From Chloroflexota bacterium (lineage in GTDB: Bacteria; Chloroflexota; Dehalococcoidia; Lucifugimonadales; Lucifugimonadaceae): a stretch of 37,314 nt of DNA. Each line of letters begins with the position of its first letter. Position 1 is the stretch's first letter. The notes beneath the pieces are model-generated. The model ran no database searches and was not told the DNA's origin. It saw nothing but the letters and a program-made list of their open reading frames with translations. The stretch is from positions 1 to 37,314 of the forward strand of contig JACZRO010000006.1 in assembly GCA_022574675.1 (NCBI GenBank), read 5' to 3'. The translations under genes and the position numbers were made by a program. Positions 26,470 through 34,228 of this stretch are shown piece after piece.

Positions 26470-27036
26470 TCAACGCCGGGACTTGACCCCGGCCGGTTTT
26501 AGCTCCGGGACAGGCTCGCCGGCATCAGCGAGGAAGTAATAAACAGTGTTCGGGCCGACGGACTTGAATCGCCGGCTGATGTCACGCGCCCGCCGTTCGT
26601 ACGGCAGGTCGTCCAGCGAGCGCAGGTAGTCGTGAAACGAGCCGAACTCCTCCCGTATGCGCAGGAATTCGGATGCGTTCTCGACGGTAGCCCTGATCTT
26701 GCGTTTGTTCCTGATAACGCCCGGATCCTCCTGGACATGCTCGATCAGCAGACCGGGCATCTCGGCCACCGTACCGGGGTCGAAGGCGTAAAACACCTCC
26801 CGGATCCGGGGCCACCGGGCCTTCACCGGCGGTCCCGCAAAGCCCGAGATGAAGACCTTGTGGGACAGGTTGTCCAGATACTCGGCGTCAGAATGTCGAG
26901 GAGGCGCATTGTTCACGTCCAGATGGTGCCATATGCGGCGCTGGCGCGGGGTGTAGATATCCGGCCCGGCCAGAATCCGGATCACCTGGTTGGCCGCGGC
27001 GTCCTGTGCCGGGCGCCCGTTCTTCCGTAACCACAT
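26470..27036 (-). CDS. DNA-3-methyladenine glycosylase I (Tag)-like protein
   Basis: A 188-residue helix-hairpin-helix protein. It follows Tag through FAGPPVKARWPRIREVFYAFDP, VIRNKRKIRATVENASEFL, EEFGSFHDYLRS and the terminal VGPNTVYYFLADAGEPVPE. Tag removes 3-methyladenine from DNA. Classical Tag has an N-terminal CxW...YHDEEWG and a zinc site of two Cys and two His, and none of these is present here. It therefore belongs to a divergent branch whose base specificity is unknown. ATG (27036) is the first start but lacks a clear ribosome site. The LLM oxidoreductase gene follows by 36 bp. Confidence 0.75.
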   Translation of the reverse strand: MWLRKNGRPAQDAAANQVIRILAGPDIYTPRQRRIWHHLDVNNAPPRHSDAEYLDNLSHKVFISGFAGPPVKARWPRIREVFYAFDPGTVAEMPGLLIEHVQEDPGVIRNKRKIRATVENASEFLRIREEFGSFHDYLRSLDDLPYERRARDISRRFKSVGPNTVYYFLADAGEPVPELKPAGVKSRR

Positions 27037-27060
27037 TGGCGGGGGTTTGATCGGAACGCC

Positions 27061-27100
27061 CCCTCACCCCAACCCTCTCCCGCGCTGGGGAGAGGGAGCG
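27061..27100. repeat. Dispersed CCCTCACCCC / GGGAGAGGG palindromic repeat, copy 2
   Basis: CCCTCACCCCAACCCTCTCC followed by CGCGCTGGGGAGAGGGAG. CCCTCTCCC and GGGAGAGGG form a stem. This is the best-preserved copy of the element seen at 2188 and 35112. It lies between the Tag-like gene and the T-box leader. Confidence 0.7.
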
Positions 27101-27251
27101 ACGTCCAGACCAGTATCGGAAATTGCTCAGCGTTCCCGCACGTCGAAAGCCAATCATCGCAGGACGTCGCGGTAACCGGATGCGCTCACGGTGGTATCTC
27201 ATTCCCGACGGTCACCTTCCGTAAGGAAAATCAGAGTTGCTACGAATTCCG

Positions 27252-27280
27252 TTGCGATGCGGCGAGCCCGGTGCTAGCCT
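27252..27280 (+). promoter_or_regulatory. Candidate promoter of the T-box/cimA transcript
   Basis: TTGCGA (27252-27257), a 17-bp spacer and TAGCCT (27275-27280). The match is weak, but position and orientation suit a leader beginning near 27290. The rest of 27101-27329 shows no other feature. Confidence 0.3.
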
Positions 27281-27329
27281 GATCCAAAGCGTGGTGAGCA
27301 CGTCCGGTCAAACTGGGACGACTCGCCGC

Positions 27330-27630
27330 ACGGAGACGAGTAGTCCGGTCCCGGGACGTCGAGCGAGCCTGGTGCGGTGTGAGCAGGCACGGTCCGGCCG
27401 GAAGAAAATCCCTTCGTAGCAGCCAGCCAAAAAGCGGGAAGCTGAGTAGGCCTGGACGGGTTAGTGGCCCGTTATCAACCACGGGGGCATCCTTCCCCCG
27501 ATGTACGCGGCATATACATGTGGGAAGGACTCGCCTCGCCGAGCGGCCCGTCCGGTGAACGCCGGGCGGGAATCAGGGTGGTACCGCGGGCCTGAATTTT
27601 GCCCGTCCCTTATTCGGGGCGGGTTTTTTT
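27330..27630 (+). promoter_or_regulatory. T-box riboswitch leader of cimA, probable isoleucine specifier
   Basis: A tRNA-sensing leader. Stem I closes with ACGGAG (27330-27335) against CTTCGT (27412-27417). Within it are the S-turn AGTA (27339-27342) opposite GAA, an AGCGAG bulge element (27362-27367) and a GGTGTGAG distal loop. The codon next to the GAA side is ATC (27408-27410), an isoleucine codon. The T-box antiterminator AGGGTGGTACCGCG is intact (27575-27588). Its TGGT bulge (27579-27582) would pair with an ACCA tRNA end. An intrinsic terminator follows. Uncharged tRNA-Ile would switch on cimA, which makes an isoleucine precursor. Specifier assignment is by eye. Confidence 0.9.
27602..27630 (+). 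terminator. Intrinsic terminator of the cimA T-box
   Basis: CCCGTCCC (27602-27609) and GGGGCGGG (27616-27623) form an 8-bp stem with one U-G pair and a TTATTC loop, followed by seven T. It competes with the antiterminator directly upstream. Confidence 0.9.
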
Positions 27631-27702
27631 ACGCCCGCCGAAAGTCATCCACTTCGTACCCGGCGCCGCTGTCGAGCGTACGTGCGAACAAGAGGCGATG
27701 AA

Positions 27703-29352
27703 ATGGCCGGAAAGCTCGAGATATACGACACCACGCTCCGGGACGGGACGCAGCAAGAAGGCATCTCGCTGTCGGTCGACGACAAGCTTGCGATCGCGGC
27801 GCGTCTGGACGCGCTGGGCGTTCACTACATCGAGGGCGGGTTCGCCGGCGCCAACCCGAAGGACGACGAGTTCTTCAAACGCGCCCAGAGCCTGGACCTG
27901 AAGAACGCGGTGCTCGCTGCGTTCGGCAGCACCCGGCGTGCCGACGGACGGGTAGAGGATGACGGCGCCATCGTGGCGTTGCTGCGGGCCGAGACTCCAT
28001 TGGTGGCCATCGTCGGCAAGGCGTCTTCATGGCAGGTAACGAACATCCTCGGGACCTCCGTCGAGGAAAACTTGCACATGATCGCGGACTCGGTGTCCCA
28101 CCTGGTGGCACGGGGCAGGCGCGCCGTTTTCGACGCCGAGCACTTTTTCGACGGATACAAGCTCGACCCGGATTACGCCCTGCAGACGCTGCGCGTCGCC
28201 GCGGAGGCGGGCGCGGAGACCGTGGTCCTGTGCGACACGAACGGCGGCACCCTTCCCGGCGAGTCGTCGGAGATCGTGGCGGCCGCGTACGAGTTCGCCG
28301 CCCCGCTCGGCGTGCGACTCGGCATACATGCGCACAACGACACCGACACGGCGGTCGCCGTGTCGATAGCGGCGTGGCAGGCTGGAGCCACCCAGATCCA
28401 GGGATGCATGAACGGATACGGCGAGCGCACGGGCAACGCCAACCTGACGAGCATCATCGCCAATCTGAAGTTGAAGCTCGGCGTGGATGTGATCTCGGAC
28501 GAGCAGCTCGCCACCCTCACCGACACCTCGGTGTTCATCGCCGAGACGTTGAACATGTCGCCCCACGCCTTCCAGCCTTACGTGGGGGTGAGCGCGTTCG
28601 CCCACAAGGGCGGCCTGCACGCGGCGGCGGTGAACAAGCAGCGCGAGTCGTACGAGCACGTGCAGCCGGGAACTGTCGGCAATCGCAACGCCATCGTCGT
28701 CTCCGAGCTGTCCGGGCGCGGCAACGTGCTGCGTCGCATCCGGGACCTGGGATTGGAAGAAGAGCTGACGGATGGAGACGTCCGGGAAATCGTGCGACTG
28801 CTCAAGGAGCAGGAAAATCGCGGGTTTTCGTACGAGGGCGCAGGGGCGTCGTTCGAGCTCTTGATCCGCCGCTATCTCCCGAACTACGAGGCGCCCTTCG
28901 AGCTGGTCGACTTCATGGTGCTGGTCGAAAATCGGCGGACGGCGCGGGTTTCGGAGCCCGCCCGATCAGGGTTCGCGCAAAACGGGGGCATGCTATCGGA
29001 GGCGACGATCAAGGTGCGCATCGGCGAGGAGGTCCTGCACACCGCGGCCGAGGGAAACGGCCCGGTCAACGCCCTGGACCACGCTATGCGCAAGGCGGTC
29101 CTGCAGTCATACCCGGAGCTTGAGTGCGTCCGGCTGACCGACTACAAGGTGCGCGTCGTCTCGGAAGGCACAGGCACGGGAGCGATAGTCAGGGTGGTGA
29201 TCGAGTCGTCCGACGGGCATGAGACCTGGAGCACGGTCGGCTCCTCGGAGAACATCCTTGAGGCAAGCTGGTTGGCGCTTGCGGACAGCATGGAGTACTG
29301 GCTCGTTTGCCGGAGGCCGGAAGGCCCTGGCGCGGTCTCCAACGCTTCTTGA
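27703..29352 (+). CDS. cimA: (R)-citramalate synthase
   Basis: Condenses pyruvate and acetyl-CoA to citramalate, the first step of the threonine-independent isoleucine pathway. The 549 residues match CimA rather than LeuA: DTTLRDGTQQEGISL, IEGGFAGANPKDDEFF, HAHNDTDTAVAVS, GCMNGYGERTGNANL (with the metal-ligand region) and HKGGLHAAAV. The C-terminal 150 residues form the regulatory domain where isoleucine inhibition normally acts. ATG (27703) is chosen, with AGAGG 6-7 nt upstream. A GTG 7 codons earlier is possible. The T-box leader upstream provides transcriptional control by tRNA charge. Confidence 0.94.
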   Translation: MAGKLEIYDTTLRDGTQQEGISLSVDDKLAIAARLDALGVHYIEGGFAGANPKDDEFFKRAQSLDLKNAVLAAFGSTRRADGRVEDDGAIVALLRAETPLVAIVGKASSWQVTNILGTSVEENLHMIADSVSHLVARGRRAVFDAEHFFDGYKLDPDYALQTLRVAAEAGAETVVLCDTNGGTLPGESSEIVAAAYEFAAPLGVRLGIHAHNDTDTAVAVSIAAWQAGATQIQGCMNGYGERTGNANLTSIIANLKLKLGVDVISDEQLATLTDTSVFIAETLNMSPHAFQPYVGVSAFAHKGGLHAAAVNKQRESYEHVQPGTVGNRNAIVVSELSGRGNVLRRIRDLGLEEELTDGDVREIVRLLKEQENRGFSYEGAGASFELLIRRYLPNYEAPFELVDFMVLVENRRTARVSEPARSGFAQNGGMLSEATIKVRIGEEVLHTAAEGNGPVNALDHAMRKAVLQSYPELECVRLTDYKVRVVSEGTGTGAIVRVVIESSDGHETWSTVGSSENILEASWLALADSMEYWLVCRRPEGPGAVSNAS

Positions 29353-29480
29353 CCCGCCGCCGCCGGCAACCTTGCGTTGACGTTCCCGTAACGTTGCGTG
29401 AGCCTTTCGGAGCGCGCCGGTTGACCCTGTCGGAGCGCCGGGGGTGGGTGGCTGCCCCTAACAATAGGGCACAGTAACTA

Positions 29481-29537
29481 CGAGTGCTCAGATGTCCCGG
29501 CTCTGGGGAGGGCGAAGGGACGTGTCCGGCTCACTCG
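29481..29537 (+). other. Nested hairpin in the response-regulator leader
   Basis: CGAGTG (29481-29486) pairs with CACTCG (29532-29537), and inside it GTCCC (29494-29498) pairs with GGGAC (29517-29521). It matches no riboswitch class I know. Chance structure in GC-rich DNA is possible. Confidence 0.25.
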
Positions 29538-29620
29538 GCTATGACACAGCTACGCAGTGAGATGGCACGTCGGACGGGAAACCGTGCGCGGCCGGTCCCA
29601 ACACCCCTGGAGTCGGGAAC

Positions 29621-30136
29621 ATGCTCAAAATCCTCGTTATTGACGACGAACCGGACGTCCGTCTGGCTCTCGCCATCACGCTGGAAGACCACGGTTACGA
29701 GGTGGTCGAAGGCGCAGACGGCTCTGTGGCCCTGGACCTGGCCGTGGCCCACGCCCCGGACCTGATCATCCTCGACCTGAATATGCCGATCGTCGACGGT
29801 CTAACTGCGCTCAAGATTTTGAAAAGCGACGAACGGACATCCGGGATTCCCGTCTGCATCCTCACCGCGCTCTCGGACCCATCGCAGGAACAGTGCGCCA
29901 TCGATCTCGGCGCCGACGATTTTATCGGCAAGCCCTGGTCGGAGGAGCAGTTGCTCCGCAGGCTGGCCGGGCTTATCGACCGGCGCGCCACCGAATCCGG
30001 CGGATCACCGGCGTCCGATGTAGCGGCCTCGGACAGGCCGGCGAACGCGTTTCCCGGGTTGTTCGCGCTGGACCACGCGAAAAGGCTTGCCGAGACCATC
30101 CGGACGCGGCACAACACATGGTCAGCCTTGAGCTAA
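29621..30136 (+). CDS. Single-domain response regulator
   Basis: A 171-residue CheY-like receiver. It has the acidic pair Asp8/Asp9, phospho-acceptor Asp52 in ILDLNMP, Thr82 and Lys104 in FIGKPWS, so it is expected to be phosphorylated. After about residue 122 comes a 50-residue tail without a DNA-binding or enzymatic domain. No histidine kinase is adjacent, making it an orphan receiver. ATG (29621) has GGAG about 8 nt upstream. Its TAA overlaps the TAG of the opposite-strand lipoprotein gene, so the two genes are tail-to-tail with no space for a terminator between them. Confidence 0.93.
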   Translation: MLKILVIDDEPDVRLALAITLEDHGYEVVEGADGSVALDLAVAHAPDLIILDLNMPIVDGLTALKILKSDERTSGIPVCILTALSDPSQEQCAIDLGADDFIGKPWSEEQLLRRLAGLIDRRATESGGSPASDVAASDRPANAFPGLFALDHAKRLAETIRTRHNTWSALS

Positions 30137-31071
30137 AGCCCCGAATCCGGCGCAGGCGGCTCGGCGGCGCCAAACAGGCCCTGTAGCATTTCCAGCGCGC
30201 CGAGCGCATCGAGCAGTCCGTTCCCGCCTGATCCGAACAATCCCTCCGGGGCGAACAACCCTTCCAGGGTTTCGAGGATCGGCGGGATGATCCCTCCAAC
30301 CAGCACGGCCACGGCTGCGTCGTCAAACGTGACCACCTTCGCCGGCTTGTCTGTCTCGTTCGCCAGGTCTTCAACCGTCCCCGGCGCGCCGTCGATCCAC
30401 ACGAAAACGTTTGGCGATAGCGTCACGGTCATCGGGCCATTCCCGGGCCGCGCCAGCGTCACCTGGCCGGCGCTGACGCCCGAAAGCGTGCCGGAAGCAA
30501 ACGCCATCGAGTGCTCGCCGCCCTCACGGTCTAAAAATCGCAACTCCCCGCTGAGCGCCCTGTCGAACAGGCCCTGGATCTCGGCGAGGCTTCCGGTGGA
30601 CGCATGTACGGGCCTGGCCGCCAACGTGACCGCGATATCAAAATTCTCCCCGCCGCGCACAACCGTCAGATTCACCGATTCGCCGTCCACCCTTGCGGCC
30701 AGCACAGCTCCCAGCCCGCCCGGGACTTCGATCGCGTCGTCGTCGATCGCGACGATCGTGTCGCCGAGGATCAACAGGCCGTCGGCCGGTCCGCCCGGCG
30801 TCACCCACACGACGCGCTCACCCGCCGGGAGGCCGAGCAACTCAGCGAGGGCTTCGGGGACGGGGACCGTGTCGGCGCCGAGCCAGGGACCGGATTCCCC
30901 TGTCTTCGTCACGCCGGAGTCCGTTACGTTGACCCCTGCGACCTCGGCGGGCGCGACCACAGCCGGCGACCCACCGATATCGCCATCGCCCGTCGCCGCG
31001 GATCCGCAGGCGATCGCAGCCAGCGAGATCGATCCCAGGGCCAGGATAACGGCGGTCCGTCGCAATTTCAT
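30133..31071 (-). CDS. PDZ-domain lipoprotein
   Basis: A 312-residue predicted lipoprotein. A short basic N-terminus MKLRRT precedes a hydrophobic stretch and the lipobox AIAC at about 19-22, so it should be lipid-anchored outside the membrane. Residues about 60-155 resemble a PDZ domain: WLGADTV, then VVWVTPGGPADGLL and GDTIVAID, as in HtrA-type proteases, but no protease domain is present. The C-terminal half is strand-rich and unrecognised, ending in a Gly/Leu-rich helix. ATG (31071) has GAGG about 7 nt upstream. An open frame extends far upstream but overlaps the JAMM gene in a shadow frame. Confidence 0.82.
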   Translation of the reverse strand: MKLRRTAVILALGSISLAAIACGSAATGDGDIGGSPAVVAPAEVAGVNVTDSGVTKTGESGPWLGADTVPVPEALAELLGLPAGERVVWVTPGGPADGLLILGDTIVAIDDDAIEVPGGLGAVLAARVDGESVNLTVVRGGENFDIAVTLAARPVHASTGSLAEIQGLFDRALSGELRFLDREGGEHSMAFASGTLSGVSAGQVTLARPGNGPMTVTLSPNVFVWIDGAPGTVEDLANETDKPAKVVTFDDAAVAVLVGGIIPPILETLEGLFAPEGLFGSGGNGLLDALGALEMLQGLFGAAEPPAPDSGL

Positions 31072-31124
31072 TGAATACCTCGTTCGACATCCGTCACGGG
31101 CGTGTGCCGACCCCCGGCCGCCTG

Positions 31125-31598
31125 TTACTCCACCACCTGCGGCCGGGTGCTGCCGGAGGTGTATCCGCCGGCGCCGCGCACATGGATGAACTGTTCTACG
31201 ACTTCGCCCGTGTCTGAAATTCGGTACGCACGGACCACCGGCCTGGTCTTCTCCACCAGCGATACCAGAACGTAGTACGGGTCGGTCCATCCGGTCTCGA
31301 CGGCGTTCTTGACGTCCGTGTCGGAGGGATAGCCCTGCGAGTATGTGTGCGAGTGGTAGAACGCGACAAACTCCTCTCCGCGCGCGTCTGCATCGCGCTC
31401 CACTTCCAGCACGTCCAGCGGGTCCATGTTGTACCGGCTTATACGATTCTCGTTCGCATTTCGAACACGCCTGAGGCGCGTGGCGTTCTCCCCCTTGCCG
31501 AGGAGAATGCCGCAGCATTCCTCGGGGTCCTGCTCGAGGGCGTGCGAGATCATCTCGGCCAGGAGCTGTTTCGGAAGCTTCAGAGGCATAGCGCTCAT
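31125..31598 (-). CDS. JAMM/MPN+ domain metalloprotease (Mov34 family)
   Basis: A 157-residue single-domain JAMM protein. The zinc motif is complete: HSHTYSQGYPSDTD gives His82, His84, Ser92 and Asp95 in H-x-H-x7-S-x2-D, with the upstream Glu in PEECCGILLG. Bacterial members cleave C-terminal conjugates such as ThiS- or CysO-type sulfur carriers, or process small-molecule amides (family knowledge). No MoaD/ThiS-like gene is in view. ATG (31598) is the start, and a second ATG three codons on is possible. It is followed by the PDZ lipoprotein on the same strand and diverges from the sialidase-like gene. Confidence 0.88.
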   Translation of the reverse strand: MSAMPLKLPKQLLAEMISHALEQDPEECCGILLGKGENATRLRRVRNANENRISRYNMDPLDVLEVERDADARGEEFVAFYHSHTYSQGYPSDTDVKNAVETGWTDPYYVLVSLVEKTRPVVRAYRISDTGEVVEQFIHVRGAGGYTSGSTRPQVVE

Positions 31599-31714
31599 CG
31601 TGCTGCATCACCGTATCCGGCGAGGGGAAGTTTATTGCTCGCCCGGCCATCGGAAACGCGGGGGAAAGGCTGGCCCGCCTCCGGTATATGATGCGCCGGC
31701 GCAACGCAATCGAG

Positions 31715-32869
31715 ATGCACCACGTTACCGTGTACAGGGCCACAGGCCGATACGCCGGCTGGCCGGCCAATTACGGCATCTGGAGCTGGGGCGACGAGAT
31801 CGTCACCGGCTTCACCCTCGGCTATCACGACAACGGCGGTGGTTTCCACGCCCGGGACACCGGCCGCCCGTTCGTCGCGATGCAGGCGAGAAGCATGGAC
31901 GGTGGCGCCTGCTGGGACGTGGGCGAGGCACCGCTCATCGCGCCGGGGAACACAGGGATTTCCGCCGACGAGCATATGCGTGACCGGCAGCTCCCGGTCT
32001 CTGAACGCGGCAACGCCCCTGCGCCGCATCCCGGCGGAATCGACTTCACACATCCGGACTTCGCATTGCTCTGCGCCCGCACCGGTTTGAAGGCCGGCGC
32101 CGAGTCGTGGTTCTACACCTCGAACGACCGGTGCCGCAGCTGGCAGGGGCCGTTCTCGCTTCCGATGTTCGGCCAGCTCGGGATCGCGGCACGGACCGAC
32201 TACCTGGCGCCCGGGCCCGCGCTCATCGAATCCGTACATCAGGACGCCGAAGGCACGGGACGCTGCACGCTGCTCCTGACGGCGACCAAACCGGACGGCG
32301 AGGAGGGTCGCGTGTTCTGCGCGAGGACGGAGGACGGCGGCAAGTCGTTTGAATTCGTTTCGTGGCTGCGGCCGGACCCGCCGGGGTTCGACATCATGCC
32401 GTCCTCTGTTCGTCTTGGGGTTCGTCTCGGTCCCGGGGCCCGTCCCGATTCCGGTGCGGGCGGCGGCGCGATCGTCACCGCGGTCCGTTCACGTAACGCC
32501 TCTGGAGATCGGAACTGGATCGACCTTATGAGGAGTGACGACGACGGACGTTCATGGCGATGCGTGTCCACGCCCGCGCCGGATACCGGTACCGGCGGCA
32601 ACCCGCCCGCGATGATCCGTCTCTCCGACGGCCGTCTCTGCCTGGCCTACGGTTACCGTGACCCGCCGTCCGGAATTCGCGCCGTCCTGAGCGAGGATGA
32701 CGGCCAGTCGTGGGGTGACGAGATCGTGCTCCGGGACGACGGCGGAAACCACGACATCGGCTATCCGCGATCCATTCAACGCGGTGACGGCCGGGTGGTC
32801 ACGGTGTACTACTTCAACGACTCTCCAGATGGGGAGCGCTACATCGCAGCAACGATCTGGCAGCCATAG
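31715..32869 (+). CDS. Sialidase/BNR-repeat family protein
   Basis: A 384-residue beta-propeller of the exo-alpha-sialidase superfamily. Five Asp-box-like turns are visible: SMDGGACW (60-67), SNDRCRSW (136-143), TEDGGKSF (205-212), SDDDGRSW (274-281) and SEDDGQSW (326-333). The N-terminus RYAGWPANYGIWSWGDEI is typical of the uncharacterised environmental sialidase-like group. No signal peptide is seen, so it is probably cytoplasmic and may act on sugar acids rather than host sialic acid. The frame opens at 31688, but the internal ATG at 31715 fits the family N-terminus. It lies 64 bp before an acid-sugar dehydratase-like gene, suggesting a sugar-use pair. Confidence 0.85.
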   Translation: MHHVTVYRATGRYAGWPANYGIWSWGDEIVTGFTLGYHDNGGGFHARDTGRPFVAMQARSMDGGACWDVGEAPLIAPGNTGISADEHMRDRQLPVSERGNAPAPHPGGIDFTHPDFALLCARTGLKAGAESWFYTSNDRCRSWQGPFSLPMFGQLGIAARTDYLAPGPALIESVHQDAEGTGRCTLLLTATKPDGEEGRVFCARTEDGGKSFEFVSWLRPDPPGFDIMPSSVRLGVRLGPGARPDSGAGGGAIVTAVRSRNASGDRNWIDLMRSDDDGRSWRCVSTPAPDTGTGGNPPAMIRLSDGRLCLAYGYRDPPSGIRAVLSEDDGQSWGDEIVLRDDGGNHDIGYPRSIQRGDGRVVTVYYFNDSPDGERYIAATIWQP

Positions 32870-32933
32870 CGTGCGCCCGCCTGCCCTTGAATGTGAATAG
32901 GCGAAGCAAGCAAGTGAGGAGACATCCAGCCCG

Positions 32934-34091
32934 ATGAAGATCACCGACATCGAAACCTTCCTCATCCACCCGCCGCGCGGCAAGAACATGCTGTTCGTAA
33001 AGCTCACCACCGACAACGGCATCGTCGGCTGGGGCGAGTCTTATACGCAGTCAGACCGCGACACGGCGGCGATCGCCCACATCGAGCAGCTCGGCCGTTA
33101 CCTGGAGGGTCGCGATCCGTTCAACATCCGGCACTGGATGAACGTCGCTTACGAGGATTTCGCGACGAAACGCGGCGGCATGGACCTCTGGTGCGCTCTC
33201 AGCGGCATCGAGATCGCCATGTGGGACATCGTCGGCAAGGCGGTAGGACAGCCCGTCTACAACCTGCTCGGAGGACCGGTCAGGCCGGCGATACGGCTGT
33301 ACGCCAACGCCTGGTCCGGCGGAGCGAAGTCGCTCGAGGACTGGGCCACGGCGGCTAAGGAGACGGTGGAAACGGGATTCACGGCGCTCAAGTTCGACCC
33401 GCTGCCTGGTCCGTGGCGTGCGTACCCGAACTACGAGGAACTGGAAGAGGCCGCGTCCGTGGTGGGCGCTGTCCGCGATGCTGTCGGCGGCAAGGTGGAG
33501 CTGTTGATCGAGATTCACCGACGGCTGGCGCCGATGAACTCCATCCGGTTCGCCCACATGATCGAGCGCTACAGGCCGTACTGGTTCGAAGAGCCGAATC
33601 CGTCCGAGCATATCCCGGCGCTGCGCGAGGTCCGCGACGCCACCGATATCCCGATCGTGACCGGGGAGGCGTTGTACACCCGGGAGGAGTTCCGCGATGT
33701 GATCGATCAGCGCGCGGTCGACATCCTCAACCCTGACATCTGCATCTGCGGCGGCATCCTTGAACTGGTGCAGATCGCCGACATGGCCGCGCCCCACTAC
33801 ATCGCCGTCTCGCCGCACGGCAACAACAGCACGGCCGTGGGGCTGGCCGCGGCGCTCCAGGCGTCGGCGGTGATGCCGAATTTCCTGATCTACGAGTACT
33901 TCGTACACAACCAGGAGGTCTGTGACGATATCTCGGTGAAGCCGCTGGTACCTTCAGGGAGCTACATGGAGCTGCCGACGGAGCCGGGCATCGGCATCGA
34001 GCTGGACGAGAGCAAGTTCGCAAAGTACTCCGGCCACCAGTACCCGAAGCGCAACCTCCGGACGCTGGAGGACGAACGGAAGTGGCATTAG
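32934..34091 (+). CDS. Mandelate racemase/muconate lactonizing enzyme family protein (galactonate dehydratase-like)
   Basis: A 385-residue enolase-superfamily enzyme with the capping domain at about 1-120 and the barrel after. Metal ligands by position are Glu193, Glu219 (FEEP) and Glu245 (TGEAL), spaced 26 and 26 as in D-galactonate dehydratase. His195 and His295 (SPHGNNS) match its catalytic histidines. The first ligand is normally Asp, here Glu in LIEIHRR. The likely reaction is dehydration of an acid sugar, but the exact substrate is unknown. ATG (32934) follows an AGGAG by about 15 nt. It is paired with the sialidase-like gene upstream. Confidence 0.9.
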   Translation: MKITDIETFLIHPPRGKNMLFVKLTTDNGIVGWGESYTQSDRDTAAIAHIEQLGRYLEGRDPFNIRHWMNVAYEDFATKRGGMDLWCALSGIEIAMWDIVGKAVGQPVYNLLGGPVRPAIRLYANAWSGGAKSLEDWATAAKETVETGFTALKFDPLPGPWRAYPNYEELEEAASVVGAVRDAVGGKVELLIEIHRRLAPMNSIRFAHMIERYRPYWFEEPNPSEHIPALREVRDATDIPIVTGEALYTREEFRDVIDQRAVDILNPDICICGGILELVQIADMAAPHYIAVSPHGNNSTAVGLAAALQASAVMPNFLIYEYFVHNQEVCDDISVKPLVPSGSYMELPTEPGIGIELDESKFAKYSGHQYPKRNLRTLEDERKWH

Positions 34092-34228
34092 CGGGGCGGC
34101 CGCCGGTTCAATGTTGAGGTTGAGCGTTGGGGACGGCTCGATCTGTCAGTTGCGCTCGATGGAAGGAATGTGCAAGTCTCACCTTCGGGGCCATCCGAAA
34201 CGGATAAAGCGTACCGAAGGAGAGTTAC

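Noticed and set aside
28029-29123. Second plus-strand frame inside cimA
   Set aside because: Arg/Gly-rich +1 shadow of cimA, with no independent ribosome site or motif.
27703-29352. Calling the T-box-controlled gene leuA (2-isopropylmalate synthase)
   Set aside because: EGGFAGANPKD and the overall pattern match citramalate synthase, and the ATC specifier fits isoleucine rather than leucine.
29353-29620. Cyclic-di-GMP riboswitch before the response regulator
   Set aside because: The conserved core bases of c-di-GMP-I or -II are absent, leaving only a generic hairpin.
31072-31770. Long upstream extension of the PDZ lipoprotein frame
   Set aside because: It covers the JAMM gene in a shadow frame. 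The signal peptide and lipobox place the start at 31071.
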